A DNA stretch of 39,847 nt, from positions 1-39,847 of the forward strand of contig VBHJ01000012.1 of the NCBI GenBank assembly GCA_005887685.1, written 5' to 3'. The notes beneath the pieces were generated by a model that was not told where the DNA came from, did not search any database, and saw only the letters and a program-made list of their open reading frames with translations. Below are positions 7,514 to 16,211 of this stretch, one piece after another; position 1 is the stretch's first letter, and each line of letters begins with the position of its first letter. The position numbers and the translations under genes were made by a program. Source of the DNA: Chloroflexota bacterium. Its GTDB lineage: Bacteria; Chloroflexota; Dormibacteria; Dormibacterales; Dormibacteraceae.

Positions 7514-7523
7514 CTGTTCGCTT

Positions 7524-8513
7524 GTGACGTCCCCCCGAACCAGTGTCTCGGCGGTCGTGCCGGCCTACAACAGCGAGCTCTCCCTGCCTGAGCTGGTCCG
7601 CAGGCTGCAGCCAGTGCTCGACGCGGCCGCGACGGACTACGAGCTGATCATCGTCGACGACGGCAGCCGCGACGGCACATGGCGAGTCATCGAGGACCTC
7701 TCGCGCGATCACGGCTGGGTGAGAGGCGTGCACCTGATGCGCAACTACGGCCAGCACAACGCGCTGCTTTGCGGCATCCGCCTTGCGCGCCATGAGCTCA
7801 TCGTCACCATCGACGACGATCTTCAGCATCCCCCGGAGGAGATCCCGAAGCTGCTGGAAAAGCTAACCGCGGACAAGGACGTCGTCTATGGGACGCCGGC
7901 ACAGGAAACGCACGGGCTCTGGCGCGACCTTGCCAGCCAGGTGACGAAGATCGCCCTCCAGTCGGCCATGGGCGCCCCAATCGCTCGCAAGGCGGGGCCT
8001 TTCAAAGTGTTCCGCACCAGGATCCGCGACGCGTTCGCCGCCTACGACGGGCCGTACGTGTCGATTGACGTGCTGTTGACGTGGGGTACCACCCGGTTCG
8101 ATGCCGTAGAGGTCCGCCACGCACCGCGCACCCTGGGCACCTCCAACTACACGTTTCGCAAGCTGGTGGTGCACGCGCTCAACATGATCACCGGTTTCAG
8201 CACATGGCCTCTGCAGCTTTCCAGCCTCATTGGATTTTTGTTCACGGTGATCGGAACCTTCGCCCTGCTGTTCGTTGTCGTTCGTTACCTGATCCAGGGC
8301 GGCACTGTTCCAGGATTCTCGTTCCTCGCCGCGATGGTCGCGATCTTCTCCGGTGCGCAGCTCTTCTCGCTGGGCATCATGGGGGAATACCTGGCGCGCA
8401 TGCATGCTCGGTCGATGCAGCACCCCACGTACTCGGTGCTCGAGATGACGCCGCCCACCCAACGCCACGCACAAGAGCCGCCGGTGGTGGGAGCGTCGCG
8501 CCGCCGCAGCTGA
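7524..8513 (+). CDS. GT2 glycosyltransferase of the polyprenyl-phosphate (DPM1/ArnC/GtrB-like) type
   Basis: Likely transfers a sugar from a nucleotide donor to polyprenyl phosphate at the inner membrane face. The GT-A domain (about 1-220) shows VVPAYNSE, IIVDDGSRDGT, NYGQHNAL and the metal-binding TIDDDLQHPPEEIPKL, all typical of this subfamily. Two hydrophobic segments near 230-255 and 265-290 with a short periplasmic loop form the usual membrane tail. 329 residues is a normal length. The lipid-linked sugar it would make fits as donor for the GT-C type protein at 9283. Its stop is two bases from the stop of the convergent methyltransferase gene. Confidence 0.9.
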   Translation: MTSPRTSVSAVVPAYNSELSLPELVRRLQPVLDAAATDYELIIVDDGSRDGTWRVIEDLSRDHGWVRGVHLMRNYGQHNALLCGIRLARHELIVTIDDDLQHPPEEIPKLLEKLTADKDVVYGTPAQETHGLWRDLASQVTKIALQSAMGAPIARKAGPFKVFRTRIRDAFAAYDGPYVSIDVLLTWGTTRFDAVEVRHAPRTLGTSNYTFRKLVVHALNMITGFSTWPLQLSSLIGFLFTVIGTFALLFVVVRYLIQGGTVPGFSFLAAMVAIFSGAQLFSLGIMGEYLARMHARSMQHPTYSVLEMTPPTQRHAQEPPVVGASRRRS

Positions 8514-8514
8514 G

Positions 8515-9114
8515 CTAAAGAGGGACGCCCACCCCGAAGACGTACCGGTGGTAGTACGCGAAGACCTCCCAATGCGCGATATCGAACCTGGCGGCCATCG
8601 ATTGCCGCAACGTCGCAACCAGACGCGGGTGCGCGCCGCGGTCGAAGCGCCACAGCGCGCGGCTGCGCCAGCGCTCGGGAGCCCGAACCGCGTCGATGAA
8701 CAGCATGCGGCCGCCTGGCTTCAGCACCCGTGCGCTCTCTTGAAACAAGGGCGGGACCTGAGCGTCCCTCAAATGGTGGGTGACGTTCTTGCACACGACC
8801 ACATCCACGCTGCCCGTGCGAACCGGGAGGTGCGTGGCGTCGCCGCGCAGGGCCACGCCTGGGCGGTCCTTGCGCCTGAAGCCGGCGAGCTTGACAGGAT
8901 CGATGTCCATGCACACGTACGTCGCACCGGCCGGCCATAGCGAGGGCGGCAGGCCGGTGCCTCCCCCAACGTCCAGGATGGTAGGACGCGCCGGCGTTTC
9001 GCCCAGGTTCGCCGCCAGGCGACGGTCGAGGTGGGGGCTGACGCCAACCACGAGCTGAACGGTGTCGTAAATGGTGGGATTCGAGACCACACGGTGAAGG
9101 ATGTCGGTCAGCAT
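8515..9114 (-). CDS. class I SAM-dependent methyltransferase (Methyltransf_11 type)
   Basis: A small Rossmann methyltransferase of 199 residues. Motif I is ILDVGGGTGLPP (about 45-56), the acidic strand-2 end is CMDIDPVKL, then GDATHLPVRTGSVDVVVC, and the post-motif ARVLKPGGRMLFIDAV. The C-terminal part has a short aromatic stretch, but the substrate cannot be read from the sequence. ATG 9114 is preceded by a weak AGGGA. It is divergent from the GT-C type gene across 168 bases and convergent with the GT2 gene. Given the neighbourhood a sugar or lipid carrier is possible, but a quinone or small-molecule substrate cannot be excluded. Confidence 0.82.
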   Translation of the reverse strand: MLTDILHRVVSNPTIYDTVQLVVGVSPHLDRRLAANLGETPARPTILDVGGGTGLPPSLWPAGATYVCMDIDPVKLAGFRRKDRPGVALRGDATHLPVRTGSVDVVVCKNVTHHLRDAQVPPLFQESARVLKPGGRMLFIDAVRAPERWRSRALWRFDRGAHPRLVATLRQSMAARFDIAHWEVFAYYHRYVFGVGVPL

Positions 9115-9269
9115 CGGTCCCTGTTCACAAGACCAATCAGCCTCAACTTCTGTGTTCGATTCGTCCTCTGAATCACGATCACGGCAAGCCCCAGCGTAGC
9201 CGCCCTTCTCGCGTCACCTCCTGCACATCCGCCCCGATGGCTCGAAAACCTGGCCCGCAAAGAGTCGGG

Positions 9270-9275
9270 TAAGCT
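9270..9275 (+). promoter_or_regulatory. -10-like element before the GT-C type gene
   Basis: TAAGCT ends seven bases before TTG 9283, a spacing that would put the transcript start at the start codon. No -35 box or Shine-Dalgarno site seen. The 168-base divergent gap 9115-9282 holds nothing else I can support. Confidence 0.35.
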
Positions 9276-9282
9276 CGCCGCA

Positions 9283-10995
9283 TTGACGACGGACCCATCA
9301 AACGTTGGGCGCTGGCCTGGCCTTCGAGTCATCGTCGGATGCTCGTCAATCGCGGCCATTGCGGTCGCCGTCGATACTTACTTCAGCGCCCAGGAGGGCT
9401 ACCTCGCACGGGCTCCCGATTACGAGGGGATCGGGTATCTGCGGTTTGCGCGCACGGCCTACGTATTGCTTCGCCAGCTTCACGTGCGGAGGGCGCTCAC
9501 CGAGATGAACAGCATCGCCCCGCTGTGGACCTATCTGCAAACGCTCCAGTACTTCATCATCGGCGATGGCACGTGGCAGGCGTTCACGGTCAGGTTCTGG
9601 CCGGTCGCCCTTCTCCTGATCCTCGTTTACTGGATTGTTCGCGCCCGCGCAAGTCGCGCGATGGCGATGGCCGCGGTCGCTCTTACCGCGCTTCTACCCA
9701 TGGTGAGCGCCGGTGTTCGATCGAGCTCTTGGGAATTCCTGAGCGGACGGGCGGACTACTTCGAAGATTGGGGCCTGGACGACCTCCGGCCCGATTTTCT
9801 CGCTGCCGTGCTGATTCTGTGGTCGCTTGCATCACTCGCCGAGCACCATCGGACTCGACGCCGGTCGGCCTACCTGGTGTCGGCCGCATTCACCGCCGCC
9901 GCGGTGCTCACCAAACCGTCCACGGCACCTTTCAATCTGACCGCATGGGCGTTGGTGCTCGGCCTCATCTGGTTGTGGCGCCGGGACGCGGCAACTTTGC
10001 GAATGTCGGCGCTCGCCGTAGGTTTTCTGGCCCTATTGCTCGCGCCATGGGCGATCGCGGGCGGCGGAGCCGTGGCGGCGATCACTCGACTCTACGGAGC
10101 CGCCGTGACCTACCGAGGCGCATATTCCGCGGGCGGGGATCTCTTTTACAGGTTCACGTATTACCTGATTCGACTTCCCAGCCAGCTGGGCCAGGTCGAG
10201 TTGGCGCTCGTCATCGTTGGATCGCTGTTACTGATCGTCATGCTCCGCCGACACCTCGATCGGGCCGAATTGATATACGCCGGGCTCGCGGCGTTCTTCT
10301 ACGCAGCTTTCTCCGCACCGGCGAACAAGGACCCGAACATCGGCGAATGGATCTCCCTGTCGCTCTGGATCTTCTTCCTTGCCGGTGCATCGCGCTACCT
10401 GTCAGCCAGGTGGCCAGTGAAGGTCGAACGCGCCTCGCCTGCGTTGCTCGCCGCCGTCGGCCTGTACGCCTTGTTGGCCTATTCGCTCGGTCTGGTCGCG
10501 CTCGCGAACTGGCCGGCCAACGAGTCGAGCACCAACACGCAGCTGCGGACCGTAACCACTCAGCTTGCCCAGGAGTTGGGTCGCCACGTCGGAGTCGACG
10601 GTTGCTTCACTTACACGCCCGGCCCAGGGTGGCCGGCTTCAATTCAATATCTGTTGATGGACTCCAACGGAAAGACCCCTGCAAGCACATCGATCGACGT
10701 TGACCCGACCACAACGAGCGTCGACGACTATTTGCTTGCCGCAAGACAGTGCGCGGCGTTCATCGTCTACAGAGAGGACATCGCTCAGGTGGCGCAGGTG
10801 TTCTTCGCGCCGGCGATTCGGCAGCCATATCTCCGGGCGCTGGCGGAGTGGGTGCGACGTCCCGACAGCGGGTATGTCCTCGATCGAACATGGTCTTTTG
10901 CCGATCTCGCTCCGCGCGGCCCGCATACGCTCGGCCGCTACCAGGGCGTGTCCCTGACCGTGGACCTCTACCTCCGCACCGCCACGGCGGCTTGA
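9283..10995 (+). CDS. multi-pass membrane protein, probable GT-C fold glycosyltransferase (ArnT/PMT-like)
   Basis: A 570-residue integral membrane protein with roughly 9-11 hydrophobic helices and a soluble C-terminal part from about residue 420. The first extracytoplasmic loop carries acidic DYEGIGYL, in the place where GT-C enzymes hold catalytic acids. Further in are DDLRPDFLAAVLILW and AAAVLTKPSTAP, which resemble PMT_2/GT39-type proteins. It would use a polyprenyl-phosphate sugar, such as the product of the upstream GT2, on the outer membrane face. Acceptor unknown: polysaccharide, lipid or a secreted protein are all possible. Start TTG 9283 is supported by the -10-like element just before it. 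Convergent with the FkbM gene, stops one base apart. Confidence 0.7.
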   Translation: MTTDPSNVGRWPGLRVIVGCSSIAAIAVAVDTYFSAQEGYLARAPDYEGIGYLRFARTAYVLLRQLHVRRALTEMNSIAPLWTYLQTLQYFIIGDGTWQAFTVRFWPVALLLILVYWIVRARASRAMAMAAVALTALLPMVSAGVRSSSWEFLSGRADYFEDWGLDDLRPDFLAAVLILWSLASLAEHHRTRRRSAYLVSAAFTAAAVLTKPSTAPFNLTAWALVLGLIWLWRRDAATLRMSALAVGFLALLLAPWAIAGGGAVAAITRLYGAAVTYRGAYSAGGDLFYRFTYYLIRLPSQLGQVELALVIVGSLLLIVMLRRHLDRAELIYAGLAAFFYAAFSAPANKDPNIGEWISLSLWIFFLAGASRYLSARWPVKVERASPALLAAVGLYALLAYSLGLVALANWPANESSTNTQLRTVTTQLAQELGRHVGVDGCFTYTPGPGWPASIQYLLMDSNGKTPASTSIDVDPTTTSVDDYLLAARQCAAFIVYREDIAQVAQVFFAPAIRQPYLRALAEWVRRPDSGYVLDRTWSFADLAPRGPHTLGRYQGVSLTVDLYLRTATAA

Positions 10996-10996
10996 C

Positions 10997-11671
10997 TCAG
11001 CTTCGCAAGAACGTAAGATTCGCCTCCTGGCCGTGGGACTGGCTCTCTTCCCGCCCCAGGCGGAAGCCCTTAGACTCCATGAAATCCACGATCACGGACT
11101 TCCCTGGTGCACCCTCATATTGCCTGTACGGAGCCGTCGTCGCCTCGAGCTGCACCCTGGCGATGTCATTGAGCCGGTCGCCGGCGGAGCGGACCACCTC
11201 GAGATCGAGACCCTGCGCGTCGACTTTCAAAAAGTCCACGTTCTCGAGGCCCAACGCGGTCATGAACGTGTCCAGCCGCATCGTCGGCACCAAGACCGAG
11301 CCGATGACCTCGAAATGCGCCTCCGTGACCCAGCTCTTCACTCCATCCGCGTCAGCCGGGAGCAGCGAGCTGGACTGCTCGTACGCGTTCAGGTTCAGCT
11401 CGGCGCTCCCATCGCGCTCCGCGACCGCGATCGGCAGGACCACGTAGTTGCGCAGCTTGCCCATTACTCGGGCCGCTGCGCGAAGATTGGGCTCAAATGC
11501 GTAGACGAGCAGGCTCGGATCAGCAGCGGCGTAGGGAAATGTTGATTCACCTTCATGGGCGCCGACGTCGATCCACACACGTCGGTAGTTGCGTTTGCGG
11601 GCTGCTCTCCCGAACGTTTCAGCGAGGGCACGACGGCGAAGCTTGCGAACGAATGTAGAAGCCTCGGACAA
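10997..11671 (-). CDS. FkbM-family SAM methyltransferase
   Basis: Likely a sugar O-methyltransferase. Visible motifs are WIDVGAHEGEST (SAM motif I), VYAFEPNLRA, PIAVAERDGSAEL, VPTMRLDTFM and DFLKVDAQGLDLEVV, all typical of FkbM (recognised family). The frame remains open to ATG 11803, but that extension would lie antisense over the well-formed N-terminus of the gene starting at 11688. I therefore chose TTG 11671, which has AGGA four bases before it and gives 224 residues, a normal size for the domain. The two divergent starts would then be only 16 bases apart. Confidence 0.78.
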   Translation of the reverse strand: MSEASTFVRKLRRRALAETFGRAARKRNYRRVWIDVGAHEGESTFPYAAADPSLLVYAFEPNLRAAARVMGKLRNYVVLPIAVAERDGSAELNLNAYEQSSSLLPADADGVKSWVTEAHFEVIGSVLVPTMRLDTFMTALGLENVDFLKVDAQGLDLEVVRSAGDRLNDIARVQLEATTAPYRQYEGAPGKSVIVDFMESKGFRLGREESQSHGQEANLTFLRS

Positions 11672-11687
11672 GAGTCCTGACGAGGTT

Positions 11688-12572
11688 GTGTCACCAGTCC
11701 TCACGATTTTCTCCGCACCCAAGGCCTTTCGCGGCCACGTGGGCATTATCCAAGACAATGCCATCCGGAGCTGGTCGCGGCTGCGACCCGCGCCGAAGAT
11801 CATCCTGTTCGGCGCCGAGTCGGAGACGGGCGACGTTGCTCAACGCGTGCAGGTCGACCTGGTGCCGGACGTCGCGCAGAACACCCACGGCACACCGCTG
11901 TTGTCGGACATGTTCAGCCGCGCGAACAGCATGGCCGCCGGCGATGTGCTCGCCTTTGTGAGCGCCGACATCATCCTTGGCCAGAGCTTGATCGAAGCCA
12001 CGCGCATCGTCGCGTCGTGGTCGAACAACTTCCTGCTCGTCGCGCAGCGTCGAGACGTGGACGTGCGCGAATCGCTCGACTTCGACGCGGGCCCGGACAC
12101 CGCCCTCGGCGGGATCTCCGCCAGGGGACGACTCCATTCCCCGGGCGCGATCGACCTCTTCGTCTACCGGCGCGGCCAGTACGCGGGAATGCCGCCATTC
12201 GCGATCGGCCGGACGGCGTACGACAACTGGCTCCTGTGGAACACGATGGATTCAGGCATTCCGCTGGTCGACGCGACCGACTATGTGACGCTGCTGCACC
12301 AGAATCACGACTACCTGCACGCGCCCACGGTCGACGTCTGGAACGGCAAAGAGGCGCGCGAGAACAGGCAATGGATCAAGCACTGGACCAACTACTACAC
12401 GATCGTGAATGCGAACTGGAAGCTCACCGCTGACGGCCGCGTGGTGCCGGCGACCGCGTGGAAATACAGGACTGCCCGGCCGCGGCAGGCGCTGAGCCAT
12501 GCCCTTCGCTCCACGCGCCGCCTCCGCACCCGCCTCAAGACCTGGCGGTCCGCGCTCCGGTACGGGTCCTGA
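11688..12572 (+). CDS. glycosyltransferase-like protein (GT-A fold suspected)
   Basis: A soluble protein of 294 residues starting LTIFSAPKAFRGHVG, then IIQDNAIRSW and IILFGAE, a pattern I associate with GT-A-like proteins in polysaccharide clusters. VLAFVSADIIL near residue 90 sits where a GT-A metal motif would be. TAYDNWLLW and LHQNHDYLH follow in the second half. GTG 11688 is chosen because the recognisable N-terminus begins right there; the open frame upstream to 11589 is antisense to the FkbM gene. It heads a + strand run of four genes (this one, GT-like A, flippase, GT-like B). Donor and acceptor unknown. Confidence 0.7.
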   Translation: MSPVLTIFSAPKAFRGHVGIIQDNAIRSWSRLRPAPKIILFGAESETGDVAQRVQVDLVPDVAQNTHGTPLLSDMFSRANSMAAGDVLAFVSADIILGQSLIEATRIVASWSNNFLLVAQRRDVDVRESLDFDAGPDTALGGISARGRLHSPGAIDLFVYRRGQYAGMPPFAIGRTAYDNWLLWNTMDSGIPLVDATDYVTLLHQNHDYLHAPTVDVWNGKEARENRQWIKHWTNYYTIVNANWKLTADGRVVPATAWKYRTARPRQALSHALRSTRRLRTRLKTWRSALRYGS

Positions 12573-12574
12573 GC

Positions 12575-13666
12575 ATGCTCACGGTGGTGGCCGCGTCGCG
12601 CAATGACGGTCACGGCCTGAACCTCGTGCCTCGCATGCAGACGTTCGTCGACGGCCTCGCCGACCAGGTGGAGCGCCTCGGCGGCGAGGTCGAGCTCATC
12701 CTCGTCGATTGGAACCCGCCGGCCGACCGGCCGCCGCTGTCAGAGGTGCTGACCGCACGAGAAGTCGACGGCTTCATCGCACGGGCGGTGACGGTGCCAC
12801 GCGAGGTCCACGCCAGGCTCTCGGGCGCGGGCAAGCTCAGCTTCTTCCAGATGATCGCCAAGAACGTCGGGATCAGGCGCGCCGACGGTGACGCGGTGCT
12901 CGCGACCAACATCGACATCCTGCTCTCCGACGACCTGTACCGCGCGAGCACACGACCGCTGCAGGATCGCGCCGTGTATCGAGCCGATCGCTACGACATC
13001 CCCTTCGATCCGGATGTCACCACCGATCCCGAGGCGCTGCGCCGCAGCGAACCGATAAGGGTCAACAAGAAGACGGGGATCTACTACACCCACGCGGGCG
13101 ATGCGCAGCGCTATGTCCGGGGCGGCGCGGCGCTGTCAAAGCTCGCGCTCGCGAATCCAATCACGTTCCTCGAGCGCATGCTCCGCCCCGCTCCGAAGGG
13201 CACTTCGCAACTCACACGGTACCGGAGGGCCTTCATCTCGATCTTCCTCTTGCCCCGCCTCCATCTCAACGCTTGCGGCGATTTCACCTTGATGACGCGG
13301 CGCGCCTGGGACGAGCTGAAGGGATATCCCGAGTGGGAGATGTTCAGCTGGAACCTCGACAGCGTCCTGCTCTATCAGGCCGCCGCCGCTGGATACGCGT
13401 TCAACGAGCTCTCCGACCCGGCGTACCACCTCGAGCACTCGTCGGGTTTCTCCCTCGAGTCGCAGCAGGCGCTGTTCGACCGCTTGAGCCATGAAGGCAT
13501 ACCCGTCCTCACGGACCCGGCCGCGCTGGAGGTCAACCACATGATCTGGAAAGGTCGCCGGCGCGGCGAGTGGCGGCTCAACCTCGACGGGTGGGGCATG
13601 CCGGAGCGCACCCTTCCCGAAGCGAGGCTGGGCGCCTCGCGGCGGTCCGCGTACCGCGGCGCCTAG
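12575..13666 (+). CDS. glycosyltransferase-like protein A, paralog of the gene at 15164
   Basis: A 363-residue protein with VVAASRNDGHG at the N-terminus, ILVDWNPP, MIAKNVGIRRA, ATNIDILLSD, YRADRYD, CGDFTLMTRRAWDEL and GYPEWEMFSWN. The layout looks like a GT-A fold with NID in place of the usual DxD. Donor and acceptor are unknown. The gene at 15164 shares nearly every one of these blocks, so the two are paralogs with the flippase between them. ATG 12575 lies two bases after the previous stop. CTG 12569 in the same frame overlaps that stop as CTGA and could be an alternative start giving two more residues. Confidence 0.75.
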   Translation: MLTVVAASRNDGHGLNLVPRMQTFVDGLADQVERLGGEVELILVDWNPPADRPPLSEVLTAREVDGFIARAVTVPREVHARLSGAGKLSFFQMIAKNVGIRRADGDAVLATNIDILLSDDLYRASTRPLQDRAVYRADRYDIPFDPDVTTDPEALRRSEPIRVNKKTGIYYTHAGDAQRYVRGGAALSKLALANPITFLERMLRPAPKGTSQLTRYRRAFISIFLLPRLHLNACGDFTLMTRRAWDELKGYPEWEMFSWNLDSVLLYQAAAAGYAFNELSDPAYHLEHSSGFSLESQQALFDRLSHEGIPVLTDPAALEVNHMIWKGRRRGEWRLNLDGWGMPERTLPEARLGASRRSAYRGA

Positions 13667-13676
13667 GCCGCACCGA

Positions 13677-15167
13677 ATGCAGGAACCGATCGCGGTCGCC
13701 GACGGTCCACTGTGGCGCGTCGCGCGCCACCTGGGCGTGTACAGCGTCGGATCGGCAATCTCGCTGGTCTGCTCGTTTTCCCTTCTGCCGGTCTACGCCA
13801 CGCAGTTCTCGCCTCGGCAGTTCGGCGTCGCCGCAACCGGACAGGTGATCGCCCTCGCCGCCACGGTCGTGGCGCGCCTGGGGCTCAACAGCGGGATGTT
13901 CCGTTTTCTCGCCGAGTACAACGCGGCGGGCGAGGCGGACTCTGCCGACAGAGCCGTGACGACGTCGATGACGACCGCGTTCGTGAGCTCCCTGTTCGTG
14001 ACCGTCGTCATGCTGGCCGGCTGGGCCGTCTTCGGGCGCGGGACGTCGACCGACATCCAGCTCAGCGGGACGCTCATCGCTCTCAACGTCGTCCTGTCCG
14101 CACCGCGCGAGATGGCCGAGTTCGCGGTGCGAGCCAAGCAGCAGTCTCGCTCATATGTGATCTTCACCTCGACCACGACGGTCCTCACCACTGCGCTCAC
14201 CGCCGGACTCGCGATCTTCTTTCACGCCGGCGCCGTGGCGGTTTTCGCCAGCGCGGTCATCGCGAACGCATTGATGAGCGCCGTTGGGATCTGGCTTGTG
14301 AGGCAGCATCTCAAGCTCGATGCCTTCTCCAGGACTGAGCTCCGCCAGGCCCTGAGATTCGGCATCCCCGGCGTGCCCGCGCTTCTGGCCGACTGGATCA
14401 TGCAGTTCTCGGACCGGCTGTTCATCACCAGGTTCGCGAGCCTCGCCCAGGCGGGCGTCTACAGCCTCGGCTATCGCATCGGGCTGATCGAGCAGCAGGT
14501 CCTGGGCACGGCGACGTCGGCCGCGTGGGACCCGTTCGTTCTGAGCGAGTACCGCAACCCGGACGGAACCAGGACCATCGGCAGGGTCGCCACGTATTTC
14601 GCCATGATCGGGATGGCCCTTGTCGTTTTCATCTCGGCGTCCGCGCCAGTCTTGCTGACGATCATCCATGCCCGCCAGGAGTATTTCGCCGCAACTTCAG
14701 TGGTCTTCCTGATCGCCTTCGCCAACTTCTTCGCCACGCTGCAGCACATGCTCAGTGCGCCGACAGCGATCCGGCTTCGCCCGGAGCTCGGCACCATGTA
14801 CCGAGGGGTGGGGGCCGCGGTGAACATCGCCCTGAACTTCGCGCTGATCCCAACCTTCGGCATGCTCGGCGCGGCCTGGTCGACGGTCGCGACCTACGTG
14901 ATCACGGCGCTGATCACGCTGGTGGTGTCGCGCAGGGTGATGCGGATCGAGTACGAGTACCGCAAGCTGCTCCTCATCGTCGCCGGCGGAATCGGCGTCC
15001 AGCTCGTCATCACCCTTGCGCAGCGCTCCGGAATGTCGCCACTCACGGTGCTGAGCCCGCTCTGGTCGCTGGGGCTCCTCGGCGCGTGGCTCGTCGCGAC
15101 GAATACGTTCTCGGTGGGAGAGGCCCGTTCGCTCGCCCGCCGCCTGCGCCAGGTGGTGGCGACGTGA
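13677..15167 (+). CDS. Wzx-type flippase (MOP/MATE superfamily polysaccharide transporter)
   Basis: A 496-residue membrane protein with about 14 hydrophobic segments, expected to flip the undecaprenyl-linked repeat unit across the membrane. Family signs: GVYSVGSAISLVCSF at the first helix, SPRQFGVAATGQ, LRFGIPGVPALLADWIMQFSDR in the middle (the conserved cytoplasmic helix pair), and a GAAWSTVATYVITALI helix near the end. Length is normal for Wzx. It starts at ATG 13677, ten bases after GT-like A, and its stop overlaps GTG 15164 as GTGA, so translation of the three genes is coupled. Confidence 0.88.
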   Translation: MQEPIAVADGPLWRVARHLGVYSVGSAISLVCSFSLLPVYATQFSPRQFGVAATGQVIALAATVVARLGLNSGMFRFLAEYNAAGEADSADRAVTTSMTTAFVSSLFVTVVMLAGWAVFGRGTSTDIQLSGTLIALNVVLSAPREMAEFAVRAKQQSRSYVIFTSTTTVLTTALTAGLAIFFHAGAVAVFASAVIANALMSAVGIWLVRQHLKLDAFSRTELRQALRFGIPGVPALLADWIMQFSDRLFITRFASLAQAGVYSLGYRIGLIEQQVLGTATSAAWDPFVLSEYRNPDGTRTIGRVATYFAMIGMALVVFISASAPVLLTIIHARQEYFAATSVVFLIAFANFFATLQHMLSAPTAIRLRPELGTMYRGVGAAVNIALNFALIPTFGMLGAAWSTVATYVITALITLVVSRRVMRIEYEYRKLLLIVAGGIGVQLVITLAQRSGMSPLTVLSPLWSLGLLGAWLVATNTFSVGEARSLARRLRQVVAT

Positions 15168-16195
15168 CGGCGCCGCTCCTGAGCGTCGTCGCGACCTCGC
15201 GCAACGACGACCACGGAGGAAACCTGCTGGCCCGCATGCAGCTCTTCATCGACGGGCTGGCGGAACAGGCGGAACGGTTCGCGGTGCCGATCGAGCTGAT
15301 CGTCGTCGAGTGGAACCCGCCGGACGACCGACCGTCGCTTCATGATGCGCTGCGCTGGAACGAGTCGCCACATTTCCAGCCTCGGGTGATCACCGTCCCT
15401 CACAGCGTCCACGTGACAATGCCCAACGCCGACCGGCTGCCGATCTACCAGATGATCGCCAAGAACGTCGGCATCCGCCGGGCACTGGCGCCCTACGTGC
15501 TGGCGACGAACATCGACATCCTGCTGACGGACGCGCTATTCGTGTTCCTGCAGCACGGCCTTAAGCCGAACGCGATGTACCGCGCCGACCGCTACGACGT
15601 GGTCGCCCGACTCGATGGCCCAACGATTCCAACGCCGGCCGAGTGCCGGCTCCTGCCGCCGATTCGGGAACACCGGCTCGACGGCCTCCACTATCGCAAC
15701 GGCGCGTCAAACCAGGTTTCGAGAAGGCGCATCGCACCAGCGGACCTCTCGCGGCTGGCGATGGGCGCCTGGTACCGGATGGTGCTGCCCCGGCTGCACA
15801 CGAGCGGGTGCGGCGATTTCACCCTGACGAGCCGCGAAGCCTGGTCGGCGATCCGCGGCTACCCGGAGTGGCCCATCTTCTCGTGGCACATCGACGGCAT
15901 CGTGCTGTACCAGGCCTACGCGCTCGGCGTCGAGATGGTCAACCTCCAGCCGCCGATGGCCGCCATCCACCTGGAGCACGGAACCGGGTCCGGGTGGACG
16001 CCTGAGGGAGCGCGGGCTCTCTTCACCCGCCTCGATGAGCAGGGCGTGCCCTACATGAGCACGAACGGCTATCGGCGCTGGGCCGCCAGGATCGTCCGGG
16101 CCGGGCGGAAGACGCAGCCGGTCAACGGGCCGGACTGGGGACTCGCTTCCGCCGACCTCCCGGTCTCAGGCTTCGAGCACCGCCAGGTCGGCTGA
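15164..16195 (+). CDS. glycosyltransferase-like protein B, paralog of the gene at 12575
   Basis: A 343-residue protein sharing with GT-like A the blocks VVATSRNDDHG, VVEWNPPDDRPSL, MIAKNVGIRRA, LATNIDILLTD, YRADRYDVV, LPRLHTSGCGDFTL and GYPEWPIFSW. GTG 15164 starts inside the flippase stop; the frame upstream to 14525 is only a shadow of the flippase. Same GT-A-like inference as for A. Probably acts on a related sugar or acceptor. Convergent with the methyltransferase at 16212, 16 bases between stops. Confidence 0.75.
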   Translation: MTAPLLSVVATSRNDDHGGNLLARMQLFIDGLAEQAERFAVPIELIVVEWNPPDDRPSLHDALRWNESPHFQPRVITVPHSVHVTMPNADRLPIYQMIAKNVGIRRALAPYVLATNIDILLTDALFVFLQHGLKPNAMYRADRYDVVARLDGPTIPTPAECRLLPPIREHRLDGLHYRNGASNQVSRRRIAPADLSRLAMGAWYRMVLPRLHTSGCGDFTLTSREAWSAIRGYPEWPIFSWHIDGIVLYQAYALGVEMVNLQPPMAAIHLEHGTGSGWTPEGARALFTRLDEQGVPYMSTNGYRRWAARIVRAGRKTQPVNGPDWGLASADLPVSGFEHRQVG

Positions 16196-16211
16196 CACGC
16201 CGGCGCCCTGG

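Noticed and set aside
14525-15163. N-terminal extension of the GT-like B gene into the flippase
   Set aside because: It overlaps the flippase in another frame, has shadow composition, and the paralog at 12575 starts at the position matching GTG 15164.
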